Shown: in pieces, positions 17,671 through 26,604 of the stretch
How positions within the stretch are numbered: the stretch's first letter is position 1
How the letters are laid out: each line of letters opens with the position of its first letter
NCBI GenBank assembly: GCA_017509605.1
Contig: JAFWPH010000055.1
Span: forward strand, 1-64,000
Direction of reading: 5' to 3'
DNA: 64,000 nt
Origin: Bacteroidaceae bacterium
Lineage (GTDB): Bacteria > Bacteroidota > Bacteroidia > Bacteroidales > Bacteroidaceae
The notes under the pieces: model-generated
Told to the model about the DNA's origin: nothing
The model's input: only the letters and a program-made list of their open reading frames with translations
Databases searched by the model: none
Program-made: the position numbers and the translations under genes

Positions 17671-17930
17671 TATGAATGAACCCTAACTTCACATTCGTCG
17701 AACTGACATTATATAATAATGTGAATACCAGAGATGAAGATGGAATATAGAATCGCCAGCGAAGAACTCCTCCGACACTCATCTCCTTTATCATTCAAGG
17801 AAAGTTGAAGCAGGGAAGGATGGCGGAGAGAAAAAGTGTCATGTTAACGTCATAAAAGTGACAAAAAAAGAGCAAAAAGGCTGAAAACATGATATATAAT
17901 TCTGTTTTTTAGCAAATTGCGAAAGAAATA

Positions 17931-17962
17931 TTTCGTCAAATGGGAATAAAGCACTATATTTG
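17931..17962 (+). promoter_or_regulatory. Promoter of the HU gene
   Basis: TATATTTG at 17955-17962 matches the Bacteroidetes -7 consensus; TTTC at 17931-17934 lies 20 nt upstream as a -33 element. This leaves a leader of about 105 nt before the HU start codon. Confidence 0.6.
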
Positions 17963-18075
17963 CACTCCGAAATCTGATTCAGACTACAGAAAGCTCTGGT
18001 TTCAGTAATCGGCCAAGACTTAGAACTGAATAATAAAACATTGATTACCAAAAACAAACATCAATAATTATCAAT

Positions 18076-18348
18076 ATGACAAAAGCAGAAATAGTAGCCC
18101 AGATTGCCAAAGAAACTGGCTTGGACAGAACTAATGTACTTGTAGTAGTGGAGTCGTTCATGAAGAACGTGAAGGAATCCCTTGAGAATGACGAGAATGT
18201 TTATCTCCGCGGTTTCGGTAGTTTCGTTGTGAAGCGCAGAGCCCAGAAGACCGCTCGCAACATCTCGAAGAACACCACTCTGATCATTCCAGAGCACAAG
18301 ATTCCATCTTTCAAGCCTTCGAAGGCCTTCACTATTGACAAGGCATAA
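18076..18348 (+). CDS. hup: HU-family DNA-binding protein
   Basis: A 90-residue histone-like protein, the normal HU length. The N-terminal helices (MTKAEIVAQIAKETGLDRT) are followed by the conserved VYLRGFGSFVVKRRAQKTARN region and the DNA-binding arm; the second arm strand ends KIPSFKPSKAF. HU bends and compacts DNA as a dimer. It is the first gene of a cluster with the small basic ribosomal protein and RNase G, an order common in Bacteroidales. Confidence 0.95.
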   Translation: MTKAEIVAQIAKETGLDRTNVLVVVESFMKNVKESLENDENVYLRGFGSFVVKRRAQKTARNISKNTTLIIPEHKIPSFKPSKAFTIDKA

Positions 18349-18402
18349 TTCAGGGCTTTATCAGGAACAACAATTCAATTAATCATTAAAACACAGGAAA
18401 CT

Positions 18403-18492
18403 ATGCCAAACGGTAAGAAAAAGAAGAGACACAAGATTTCTACGCACAAGCGTAAGAAAAGACTGAGAAAGAACCGCCACAAGAGCAAGTAG
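18403..18492 (+). CDS. Small basic AURKAIP1/COX24-like (bS22/mS38 family) protein, 29 aa
   Basis: A 29-residue protein starting MPNGKKKKRHK and ending RKNRHKSK, made almost entirely of Lys, Arg and His. It matches the AURKAIP1/COX24 domain, whose members bS22 (mycobacteria) and mS38 (mitochondria) bind the small ribosomal subunit. An AGGAAA ribosome-binding site lies 4 nt before the ATG. It is 54 nt after HU and probably on the same transcript. It is short enough to be missed by gene callers. Confidence 0.85.
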   Translation: MPNGKKKKRHKISTHKRKKRLRKNRHKSK

Positions 18493-18516
18493 TGGCCAGT
18501 GGCTCTTTCTTACAAG

Positions 18517-18577
18517 GCAAATGAAGAACAAATCATCACACGCTCACAACGGGCATGAGGGTTTGTTCTTCATTAGC
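18517..18577 (+). promoter_or_regulatory. Long hairpin in the RNase G leader
   Basis: A 13-bp perfect inverted repeat (AATGAAGAACAAA at 18520-18532 with its complement at 18562-18574) extends to 16 positions with one mismatch and encloses a 29-nt loop. No T run follows, so it is not a usual terminator. Its place between the COX24-like gene and rng suggests RNA processing or autoregulation. Confidence 0.55.
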
Positions 18578-18717
18578 AAAGAAAACAAATTCTGACCAGG
18601 CAGACTGGATTTTGAACGGCCTTGTTTCCCTTGATGGCAAAAGGAGTCGTTCATCGTTAGCTGAAGAAGCGTCTTCAGTAGTTGTCCAGGAAGCCAAACA
18701 AATCATCAAAGCAAAAA

Positions 18718-20292
18718 ATGACAAGCGAACTTATCATTGACGCGCAACCGAAAGAAGTGACGATAGCCCTGCTTGAGGACAAGCGACTGGTAGAGTTCCA
18801 GAAAGAGGGTAAGGACACCAAATACACGGTTGGCAACATTTACGCGGGAAGGGTTAAGAAGATAATGCCCGGACTGAACGCATGTTTCGTGGATGTGGGT
18901 CATGAGCGTGAGGCATTTTTGCATTATCAGGATTTGGGTTCTCAATTTCTCGCATTGGAGAAGTACGTGAAACAAGTGGTGAGCGACCGCAAGAAACTTG
19001 CGACCATGTCGAAGTTGGGTCGTCAGCAAGACTTGCCAAAGGAAGGCAGCATCCAGGACCTTTTGGAAGTAGGGCAGGAAGTGCTGGTCCAGATTGTCAA
19101 GGAGCCGATTTCCACCAAAGGTCCCCGTCTGACTTGTGAATTGTCGTTTGCAGGACGACTGTTGGTATTGATACCCTTCAACGACAAAGTATCGGTATCG
19201 TCGAAAATCAAGTCGGCAGAGGAGCGAGCCCGTTTGAAACAGCTGATCATGAGCATCAAGCCGAAAAACTTCGGTGTGATTGTTCGTACAGTAGCTGAGG
19301 GCAAACGCGTGTCGGAACTGGACAAGGAACTGAACATCCTGTTGGAGAACTGGAACGACTGTCTCCGCAACACCCAGCAAGCAAAAGACCTGCCGGTTCT
19401 CACTCACGAAGAGACCAGCCGAACGGTGGCTATTCTACGCGATCTGTTCAATCCCTCTTACGAAAGCATCTACGTCAACAACGAGGACGTTTACAAGGAG
19501 GTGAAGAAGTACGTGAGCTTGATTGCTCCGGAATGTGAGCAGATTGTGAAGCACTACAAAGGGCAGGTTCCTATCTTCGACAACTTCTCCGTGACCAAAC
19601 AAATCAAGTCGGGCTTTGGACGAACAGTGTCATACAAGCGAGGCGCCTACTTGATTATCGAGCACACCGAGGCCCTTCACGTCGTGGACGTGAACAGTGG
19701 CAACCGCAACCGCGGTGTGGATGGACAAGAAGCCAATGCCTTTGAGGTGAACATGGGCGCAGCGGAGGAGCTGGCGCGCCAGTTGAGGCTAAGGGACATG
19801 GGAGGTATCATCGTCGTGGATTTCATCGACATGGACTCCGCCGAGCACCGGCAAAAGCTCTACGAGCGCATGAACGAGTTGATGCGCACGGACCGCGCCA
19901 AGCACAACATCCTTCCTCTGAGCAAGTTCGGGTTGATGCAGATTACCCGCCAAAGGGTTCGTCCGGCGATGGACGTCCAAGTAGAGGAGACCTGTCCCAC
20001 CTGTTTCGGAAAGGGCACCATCAAGTCCTCCTTCCTCTTCACCGACACGTTAGAGAGCAAAATCGACTATTTGGTCAACACGCTCAACACTAAGCGCTTC
20101 AAACTTTACGTCCACCCTTACGTGGCGGCGTACATCAACCAAGGCTTCATATCGCTCTACCGCAGGTGGCAATTGAAGTACGGATTCTGTTTCAGCATCA
20201 TCCCGAGTCAGCAATTAGGATTCCTTCAATATATTTTCAAGGACAGAGAAGGAAACGAGCTGAACCTGACAGAGGAGATGGAGACAAAATGA
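18718..20292 (+). CDS. rng: Ribonuclease E/G family protein (RNase G)
   Basis: A 524-residue endoribonuclease that matures rRNA and starts mRNA decay. The start at 18718 (MTSELIIDAQPKEV) matches the family; a TTG 36 nt upstream gives only unrelated residues. The S1 domain is at about 35-115 (IYAGRVKKIMPGLNACFVDVG). The catalytic core includes HVVDVNSGNRN and GGIIVVDFIDMDS, whose aspartates bind Mg. The CPTCFGKG segment is the zinc-link region. It lacks the long C-terminal scaffold of E. coli RNase E. The 225-nt gap before it holds a long hairpin. Confidence 0.93.
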   Translation: MTSELIIDAQPKEVTIALLEDKRLVEFQKEGKDTKYTVGNIYAGRVKKIMPGLNACFVDVGHEREAFLHYQDLGSQFLALEKYVKQVVSDRKKLATMSKLGRQQDLPKEGSIQDLLEVGQEVLVQIVKEPISTKGPRLTCELSFAGRLLVLIPFNDKVSVSSKIKSAEERARLKQLIMSIKPKNFGVIVRTVAEGKRVSELDKELNILLENWNDCLRNTQQAKDLPVLTHEETSRTVAILRDLFNPSYESIYVNNEDVYKEVKKYVSLIAPECEQIVKHYKGQVPIFDNFSVTKQIKSGFGRTVSYKRGAYLIIEHTEALHVVDVNSGNRNRGVDGQEANAFEVNMGAAEELARQLRLRDMGGIIVVDFIDMDSAEHRQKLYERMNELMRTDRAKHNILPLSKFGLMQITRQRVRPAMDVQVEETCPTCFGKGTIKSSFLFTDTLESKIDYLVNTLNTKRFKLYVHPYVAAYINQGFISLYRRWQLKYGFCFSIIPSQQLGFLQYIFKDREGNELNLTEEMETK

Positions 20293-20355
20293 GAAATTGA
20301 GATGCAGAACCCTCCTGACTCACAGAACAAGGATCTGACATCAAGACCAAAACAG

Positions 20356-20397
20356 AAAAGGATTCCCGGCATGAGGCCGTGAATCCTTTTTTTTCTT
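20356..20397 (+). terminator. Rho-independent terminator of the HU-rng cluster
   Basis: AAAAGGATTC (20356-20365) pairs with GAATCCTTTT (20381-20390); an inner CGGC/GCCG helix is possible, and a T-rich run follows. It ends the rightward HU/COX24/rng transcript and sits at a convergent junction with the GH5 gene. Confidence 0.8.
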
Positions 20398-20443
20398 TTA
20401 GCTGGACCCAAGCATTTGGTCCCTCGGCAGTTGGTAGCAGACG

Positions 20444-21574
20444 CTACTTCTTGTCTTCGAGTTTCTTTCCTGAGGTGAGGATATCGACAAGCGGTTTGTC
20501 CTTGTAGTCGTTTTTCTGCTGGTCCCAGAATCCGAAGTCTGCATCATAGCACCAAGTGGTCCATGCAATGTCGAACTCATCGAACACGGTGAGCATGTCT
20601 TTGTACCACTTGTAGGCGAGTTCGCGGTCCACGGGCTCATACACTCCCCATTCTCCGCAGAAGAGCTGGAGGTTGTACTTCTTAGCCACCTCGATGGCAT
20701 CCTTGAAGTCCTGGCGTATCTTGTCGATGTTCCATTCCTGAGTGGTGTATGGTTCGAGTACCGGTTTGAGTGAATCAGGCGCTGCCTCATAGTCCTCCTT
20801 TGAGATGAGCACTCCAGGATAATTCACCTTTCCCGTATATTTGCCGACAGGAGTCCACCATGCGCCGTAATGTGTGAGCACCATGGGATTGTAGTAGTGG
20901 AACGACAAGACGATGTTCTTGTCTCCCTCTGGTACCTTGAGGTATTGAATCGTCTCATAGCTCTGCCACATGTTGGAGCCTATGACGAGTGTTCGCTTCG
21001 GCTCTCGTTCACGCAAAGCCTTGTGCACCTTGGCAACAAGCTGGTTCCACTGCTCATGGTCTTCAGCCACAGGTTCGTTCATGAACTCGTAAGCCACCAT
21101 GTCGTTGCTATAGCCTTTGAGGGCGTCGGACAGCTGGTACCACATGTCGATGAGTTGCTGTTGAGCCTCTTCTGAAGTGAAGAGGGTGTTGGCGTCGGCT
21201 TTTCCCTCGTTGACTGCATTGAAATAGTGCGAGCGGATGATGTGGAGGTCAACAATGGCTCTGAGATGGTGCTTGTCGCACATGTCGAGTGCGAATTTGA
21301 GGAGGTCCCAAGCCTCTGGGAGTTTGTTGCCGTCCTCGTCCCAGAACTGCTCCTCGTCGATGGGGATGCGTACGAAGTCGAATCCGAGTTGTTCGAGTCG
21401 TTCGAAGTCGTCTTCCTGAATGTGCAGCCGTCGTGCCTCTCCTCGTTCTTCAGACTGGGAGAGCCAATGGCTCAGGTTGGTTCCTCGCTTGATGCGGAAA
21501 TCAGTCTCTTTTTCGCATGAGCTGAACAACAAAGCAGCGACAAGCGCTAAGCATAATGATAAATACTTCTTCAT
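20444..21574 (-). CDS. Glycoside hydrolase family 5 lipoprotein (cellulase-like)
   Basis: A 376-residue exported enzyme. A lipoprotein signal ends LFSSC (Cys20), followed by IKRGTNLSHWL, typical of GH5 entry. The acid/base glutamate is in YEFMNEP (about residue 166) and the nucleophile in LFCGEWG (about 306); HYYNP and TWCYDADFGFWD line the cleft. GH5 enzymes cleave beta-glucans, mannans and related chains; the exact substrate cannot be read here. No SusC/SusD pair is nearby, so it is not in a typical polysaccharide utilization locus. It appears monocistronic. Confidence 0.9.
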   Translation of the reverse strand: MKKYLSLCLALVAALLFSSCEKETDFRIKRGTNLSHWLSQSEERGEARRLHIQEDDFERLEQLGFDFVRIPIDEEQFWDEDGNKLPEAWDLLKFALDMCDKHHLRAIVDLHIIRSHYFNAVNEGKADANTLFTSEEAQQQLIDMWYQLSDALKGYSNDMVAYEFMNEPVAEDHEQWNQLVAKVHKALREREPKRTLVIGSNMWQSYETIQYLKVPEGDKNIVLSFHYYNPMVLTHYGAWWTPVGKYTGKVNYPGVLISKEDYEAAPDSLKPVLEPYTTQEWNIDKIRQDFKDAIEVAKKYNLQLFCGEWGVYEPVDRELAYKWYKDMLTVFDEFDIAWTTWCYDADFGFWDQQKNDYKDKPLVDILTSGKKLEDKK

Positions 21575-21834
21575 AGTTGTTATTAGGTGATTATTAATGG
21601 GTTACTAAAGTTTCGGAAGTTATAAAAAGGAGTTAAATAGGGAGTTAAGTCAGCTGTGCTGACTGGAAGTTAAGCACTTTCGTGCAGGACGATACGACTG
21701 CTATTAAAACCTATTGTCCTGTGCGTAGCACATAACTCCCATGTGCGTAGCGAGTTTACTTCCATTTTTACTTCCATTTTTACTTGCGAAAGTTGAGTTA
21801 CTTTATTTTGGTTCATTCATTGACTGAGCAACCA
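21575..21834. other. Intergenic stretch with GAAGTTAAGCAC repeat
   Basis: It contains GGAGTTAA, GAAGTTAAGCACTT and paired CTTCCATTTTTACTTCC motifs. The first two also occur near 4707-4740. I see no gene or clear promoter. Confidence 0.3.
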
Positions 21835-22581
21835 TCACTTCTTTCTGGTGATTCTGGCCAAATAGTCATAATGCTCTCCCTCGGCGACCACTTCCACTTG
21901 ATAGCCGTTTTCTTCCGCTTTACGCCGCAAGGTGTCAGCGTCGATGTATATCCATGGGAAAGGATCGCCGATGGTGTCCTTATACCTCATCCGGAAACTC
22001 AGTTCCCCATAGTAGTATGTATCTTCAGAGCCGTCGAAGGTTTCGTCCATTCCCGATGTCTCATCTTCTTCCTCTGGTTCTTCATCCTCGAACACATAAC
22101 TGATGTCGGAAGAGTCGCAGAGCAACTGACCTCCCGGAGAAAGAACCTTGTCGAGCTGATGGAAGAACTCGGGCATGCGCTCCAACGTCCCGACAATGCC
22201 AATGCCATTCATGAGCATCAGAATGGTGTCGAACCGTCCCTCCAGGGTGAAGAAATCCTGTTCAAGCACATTCTTCAGCCCACGTTGCCTCATTGTTTCC
22301 ACGGACAGAGGAGAGATGTCGATGGCGGTCACATCAAGTCCCCACTGCTGGAGTACAAGCGAATGGCAGCCCGAACCTGCCCCCACATCGAGCACTTTTC
22401 CACGAGCCATGTCGAGCGCCTTCCGCTCTATCCCGGGCATGTCCTCAAAACTGCGGAAAAGCGTCTCCACGGGTATCTCGTCCTCGTCGAACATCGGCGA
22501 GAACACCCTGAGCTTACCCGCTTTCCGAGTCTTGTAATACTCAGCGATGGCCCTTCCCATCGGATCCTTCTTCCTGTTCAT
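21835..22581 (-). CDS. Class I SAM-dependent methyltransferase
   Basis: A 248-residue cytoplasmic methyltransferase. Motif I is VLDVGAGSGCHSLVL, motif II ends VTAIDISPLSV, and DTILMLMNGIGIVG followed by LSPGGQLLCDSSD are motifs III and IV of the Rossmann-type fold. An acidic insert (EDEEPEEEDE, about 180) precedes a small beta-strand C-terminus. I chose the ATG at 22581 (MNRKKDPMGRAIAEYY) because the residues before it are not protein-like. The methyl acceptor is unknown; similar Bacteroidales proteins are annotated only to family level. Confidence 0.85.
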   Translation of the reverse strand: MNRKKDPMGRAIAEYYKTRKAGKLRVFSPMFDEDEIPVETLFRSFEDMPGIERKALDMARGKVLDVGAGSGCHSLVLQQWGLDVTAIDISPLSVETMRQRGLKNVLEQDFFTLEGRFDTILMLMNGIGIVGTLERMPEFFHQLDKVLSPGGQLLCDSSDISYVFEDEEPEEEDETSGMDETFDGSEDTYYYGELSFRMRYKDTIGDPFPWIYIDADTLRRKAEENGYQVEVVAEGEHYDYLARITRKK

Positions 22582-22735
22582 GATGTCTTTTCCCTCATGT
22601 TTTGATTTATCGAAATGTATAAAGATTGAAGAACTACGAGATATTCCCGTCATTCCCCAAACACAACAGCAAAAATAAGCAGAAAAAAGAAAAATGCAAA
22701 GAATAAAAAGGAAAAAGACGTCAAGCGGGAATCTC

Positions 22736-25700
22736 TCATCCTTGAGTTCTGTAGTCTTTCGGTAATTTGCCGAACATTTTCTTGAAGTTCTTGGTGAAAT
22801 AACTTGGTGAGGAGAAACCTGTCAGTTCGGCAATGTGCTGGGTTGTGAGGGAGGTCGTCCGCAACAGCTTAGCAGCGTGTTTCAGACGTACGGTGGTGAT
22901 AAACTCGCTGGGTGACTGTCCAGTGATGCTGTTGATTTTCCGATAAAGCGTCATTCTGCTTGTGCACATATCGTTGCTAAACTGTTCAACGTTGTAATCC
23001 TTGTCGTCAAGATGAGACTCCACCACCCTTTGGGCCCGCGTAATCAGTTCCTCGTCAATTGGTGAATATGTCAGTTGAGCCACTTCGTGTTCTTCATCGT
23101 GCTGGTATTTTTGCTGAATGGAGGCACGCTGTTCTTGTAAATGCTTGATACGATTAAGCAATACGGCAGGACTGAAGGGTTTGGTCAAATAGCAGTCGGC
23201 TCCCATTTTGTACCCTTCAAGTTTTGACTCTTCGCTGGTTTTGGCAGTGAGCAAGATGACGGGGATGTGGCTTGTCTGCTCCGAGGACTTAATATGTCGG
23301 CACAATTCAAACCCATCCATGACAGGCATCATGACATCGCTGATGACGAGACAAATATTGTCTGTTTCGGAAAGCAGTTGCCACCCCTGCTTTCCATCAC
23401 TGGCTTCAACAACGTGGTAGCCCTCGTCGCGCAATTGGTCGGCAATGAGCGTGCGCATTTCCAGATTGTCCTCCACCAACAAGATGCTGTCGGTGGTCTG
23501 GTCTCTGGCTATTTCACCAATCGCGTCAATATTTTCATTCTTAGGTTCCGGTGCTCCGTGGTTTTCGTCCGCCGTAGCGCCTCCTTGGCAAATCAAAGGC
23601 ATCACGAACCAGAAATCAGACCCTTTGCCCAACTGACTTTCCACGCCTACTTCCCCGCCATGGAGTCTGACGAGTTCACGTACCATGTGCAGACCAATGC
23701 CACTTCCACCATGTGATTTGCTATTCTCCGCTTGGTAGTAGCGGTCGAAGATATGAGGCAGGTCAACAGGAGGAATGCCCACACCGCTATCGATGACATG
23801 CACCGACATGCGGTTGTCGCCGTTTTCCGGACCTTTCAGCAACACTTTCACATATCCACCCTCAGGTGTGAATTTCATCGCATTGCTCAGCAGGTTCCAG
23901 ATGATGTGATGCATTTTCTCGTGGTCGAAAGTAGCGTAGATCGGTTCATTGGGATGCTCATACGACAAAGTGATGCCCTTTCGCTGGGCCAGGGGATGGA
24001 AAGCATCGACTGCTGCCAGTATGAATCCGCTGATATCAGCATGACGAGGCGAGAGTGTCTGGACTCCTATCTCCATCCGGCGGAAATCGAGCAATTGATT
24101 GACGAGTTGTTGCAGTTCCAAGGCATTTCGCTGAATGCTCTCCAATCTCATCTGATCGCGTTCGGACAAGGCCTTCTTACCAGCGAGCATCTGCTCCACT
24201 GGTACCAAGATAAGCGTTAATGGTGTGCGCAGTTCGTGACTGATGTTTGTGAAGAAACGGAATTTGAGTTCGGTGAGTTGTTCTTCCATCTGTGTCATGC
24301 GTTTACTGCGCACATACAGAGAGTACCACCTGAGCACCCAAAAGGCCAATGCCGCAAGACATGCCGCATAGAGCGTGTATGCCCACCATGTTTCCCACCA
24401 GGCAGGCAGACGATGCAAAAGGATGACCTTGACTGGTTGCCCCCAGATGCCTTGCCCGTTGGTTGCACGCACTTCAACGGTGTAGTCGCCTTTCCTAAGT
24501 GAAGTCAGCACGATGGTGTTGTTGCCTACGGGTAGTTCCACCCAGTCTCCCATACTATCGCCCCAAAAGCCTTTTTTCAGTAATCTGTAAGCGAACTGGA
24601 CCTGAGAGGAAAGATGGTGGCGCAGTGTGGTAAGCCTTAACTCAACGACATTGGCATGACAATCGACATCAAGTGTCTGGCGGTCTTGACCAATGTATTC
24701 AATCTTGTTGTCAATGATCACGGTGGAAACCCTGGCTTTTGCATCGGATTGGGCAAAGTCTTGAAAACGGGTTGAGATCAAGATGCAGTAACTTTCTTCT
24801 TCCCCCACACAGACCGAGTCGCCTTGAGTCACATTCAAGGTAGAGAAATGGTCCATGTGTATCATAGGATGGTTACAAAGCAGCGAGCGACAATTGTCGG
24901 ACTCTCTGTCCCATTCCTTGACACTTTCGCGCGTGAGTACCCATATATGGCCATTGGAATCTTGTTTCACATCCAATATTTTCTTCCCTTGTGGGTTGCT
25001 GAGTTGAGGCACATAACAAGGAGCCTTATCCGTATGGGGATGAAAGGTGTAAACACTCCCGAGGACCGTGCCTATACACAATGTACCGTCGTTGAGCAAC
25101 GTCAGGCACGAACATGTCTCGAATTCCTTCAACAAGGTAGTTGGTTGTTCCTCCCCTTTGCGCAACATGCACAAACCAGTCTGACGTCCTTGGTAGAAGA
25201 TGTTGCCGTCAGCATCCTGTACGACACGTAAAAGGTCGGGCATCTTCTTTCGCATCGTCACAAACAGTGAATCGTCGTCGATCTGCCGTTTCCATCTGCC
25301 GGCGTATTTCAGAATGCCTTCATTGGCTCGTGGCAACATGAAGACATGGCTTGAAGCTCCTGAAACCCAAAGGTTCCCATACGGGTCGCGTGTGATGTTG
25401 CGCAGATAGTATTTTCCTTTGGGAAGTTGTTGTGTGATGGCGCATGGGCAAAGAGTGCCGTCTTCATCAAACTGATAGGCATACATACCAGCCGCTGTGG
25501 TGACCCAGAGGAGTTCAGTGTGCAAATCCATCTCCATATCCAGTATTTCACCGATATCTTTGTTGTCGAGGCTGTATGTGGCGGGTTGAAATTCATAGAT
25601 GGCGTTGTTGCCGACCATATTGGGGATGTATTTCACGACGCCTTTTCCCCATGTGCCTATCCAATAGCATCCATGAATTGAATCTTCCAACAAACACTGC

Positions 25701-26356
25701 GGATCTATATTTTCCACCTTGGGATAGGGTATGAAATCCTGCTTCTGAATGTCATAACGCCACATACAGCCCCCACTCTGGGCCAACCATAGTGAATGCT
25801 GGCTGTCTTCGTAGAAAGCGTTGACAAACTTTTGTCCATTGCTCCGCTTCGACACGTCAATCTGCTGAATAAGTTGCTCGTTGGGGTCAAAATGCAAGAG
25901 AACGTCTCCAGTTGACATCCAGACTGTGCCATCGCTAAGGGCATAGATAGCCTCGACAGGCAACCGCTGCGTCTTATCCTCAGCGATGCCGTGTATGCCA
26001 TAGTCATTCTTGTCAAGGACATAGGCCCCCATCGTCGTCCCGAACCAAATATGCCCCTTTCCATCTTCCACTATATCATAGATACAATTCGAACGCATCA
26101 GCTGGGGATTTCTCTCATTGGAACAGAACACATCTGGCTGATACCCATTGTCACGATAAAGTCCCTCCTCGGTGCTGTACCACAAGTAGCCTTCGCTGTC
26201 GCGGAAGAAAACGTGTACATTTCCCCAAGGTATATTCTTAATGGTGGCGATGTCGTAAAGGGCGGAACCTGACTGAGCATTGATTGATTTAGTGGAAAGC
26301 CACCCGATCAAGAGGCAGAGTATGATTCGCCCTGTTGTGGACGAAGCTGGAATCAT
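22736..26356 (-). CDS. Hybrid two-component system sensor/response regulator (HTCS)
   Basis: A 1206-residue one-protein signalling system of Bacteroidetes. In order: signal peptide (to about 28), Reg_prop beta-propeller repeats (about 40-550) that sense a ligand in the periplasm, a Y_Y_Y domain (about 570-640), a membrane helix (about 657-678), HisKA with the phosphorylated histidine in NISHELRTP (about 706), HATPase (about 815-925), a receiver domain with aspartate in ISDVMMP (about 1005), and an AraC-type helix-turn-helix (about 1085-1206). HTCS proteins usually sense breakdown products of a glycan and switch on the matching enzyme genes. Its neighbour, 248 nt upstream in the same direction, is a secreted metallopeptidase, a likely target. 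A TATATTTG box lies at 26481-26488. Confidence 0.95.
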   Translation of the reverse strand: MIPASSTTGRIILCLLIGWLSTKSINAQSGSALYDIATIKNIPWGNVHVFFRDSEGYLWYSTEEGLYRDNGYQPDVFCSNERNPQLMRSNCIYDIVEDGKGHIWFGTTMGAYVLDKNDYGIHGIAEDKTQRLPVEAIYALSDGTVWMSTGDVLLHFDPNEQLIQQIDVSKRSNGQKFVNAFYEDSQHSLWLAQSGGCMWRYDIQKQDFIPYPKVENIDPQCLLEDSIHGCYWIGTWGKGVVKYIPNMVGNNAIYEFQPATYSLDNKDIGEILDMEMDLHTELLWVTTAAGMYAYQFDEDGTLCPCAITQQLPKGKYYLRNITRDPYGNLWVSGASSHVFMLPRANEGILKYAGRWKRQIDDDSLFVTMRKKMPDLLRVVQDADGNIFYQGRQTGLCMLRKGEEQPTTLLKEFETCSCLTLLNDGTLCIGTVLGSVYTFHPHTDKAPCYVPQLSNPQGKKILDVKQDSNGHIWVLTRESVKEWDRESDNCRSLLCNHPMIHMDHFSTLNVTQGDSVCVGEEESYCILISTRFQDFAQSDAKARVSTVIIDNKIEYIGQDRQTLDVDCHANVVELRLTTLRHHLSSQVQFAYRLLKKGFWGDSMGDWVELPVGNNTIVLTSLRKGDYTVEVRATNGQGIWGQPVKVILLHRLPAWWETWWAYTLYAACLAALAFWVLRWYSLYVRSKRMTQMEEQLTELKFRFFTNISHELRTPLTLILVPVEQMLAGKKALSERDQMRLESIQRNALELQQLVNQLLDFRRMEIGVQTLSPRHADISGFILAAVDAFHPLAQRKGITLSYEHPNEPIYATFDHEKMHHIIWNLLSNAMKFTPEGGYVKVLLKGPENGDNRMSVHVIDSGVGIPPVDLPHIFDRYYQAENSKSHGGSGIGLHMVRELVRLHGGEVGVESQLGKGSDFWFVMPLICQGGATADENHGAPEPKNENIDAIGEIARDQTTDSILLVEDNLEMRTLIADQLRDEGYHVVEASDGKQGWQLLSETDNICLVISDVMMPVMDGFELCRHIKSSEQTSHIPVILLTAKTSEESKLEGYKMGADCYLTKPFSPAVLLNRIKHLQEQRASIQQKYQHDEEHEVAQLTYSPIDEELITRAQRVVESHLDDKDYNVEQFSNDMCTSRMTLYRKINSITGQSPSEFITTVRLKHAAKLLRTTSLTTQHIAELTGFSSPSYFTKNFKKMFGKLPKDYRTQG

Positions 26357-26480
26357 GTAGCTGAAATAATATCTGTTTCGTTTTTATAGTAGTGTTTCAA
26401 GCAGGAACGTTCATTGCAGCACTGAATTTGGGGTTAGCGCTGGTAGAATTTCTTGTTCCCCTGAATGCACGTTCATGTCG

Positions 26481-26488
26481 CAAATATA
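26481..26488 (-). promoter_or_regulatory. -7 box for the HTCS gene
   Basis: CAAATATA on the plus strand reads TATATTTG on the minus strand, 125 nt before the HTCS start codon. A TTGA at about 26511-26514 could be the -33 element, with a spacing slightly longer than usual. Confidence 0.5.
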
Positions 26489-26604
26489 AATAAAATATCG
26501 GATTTACCTGTCAATCGAGATAAAAAACAGTGTTCTGATTGCAGCGGAATGAAACACATTCGCGTTTCATTCCGCTCATAGAATCAGGCAAGCGATGAAT
26601 TCCC

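Noticed and set aside
18555-18740. Plus-strand ORF of 61 codons before RNase G
   Set aside because: It covers the leader hairpin and overlaps the rng start in another frame; no ribosome-binding site or family.
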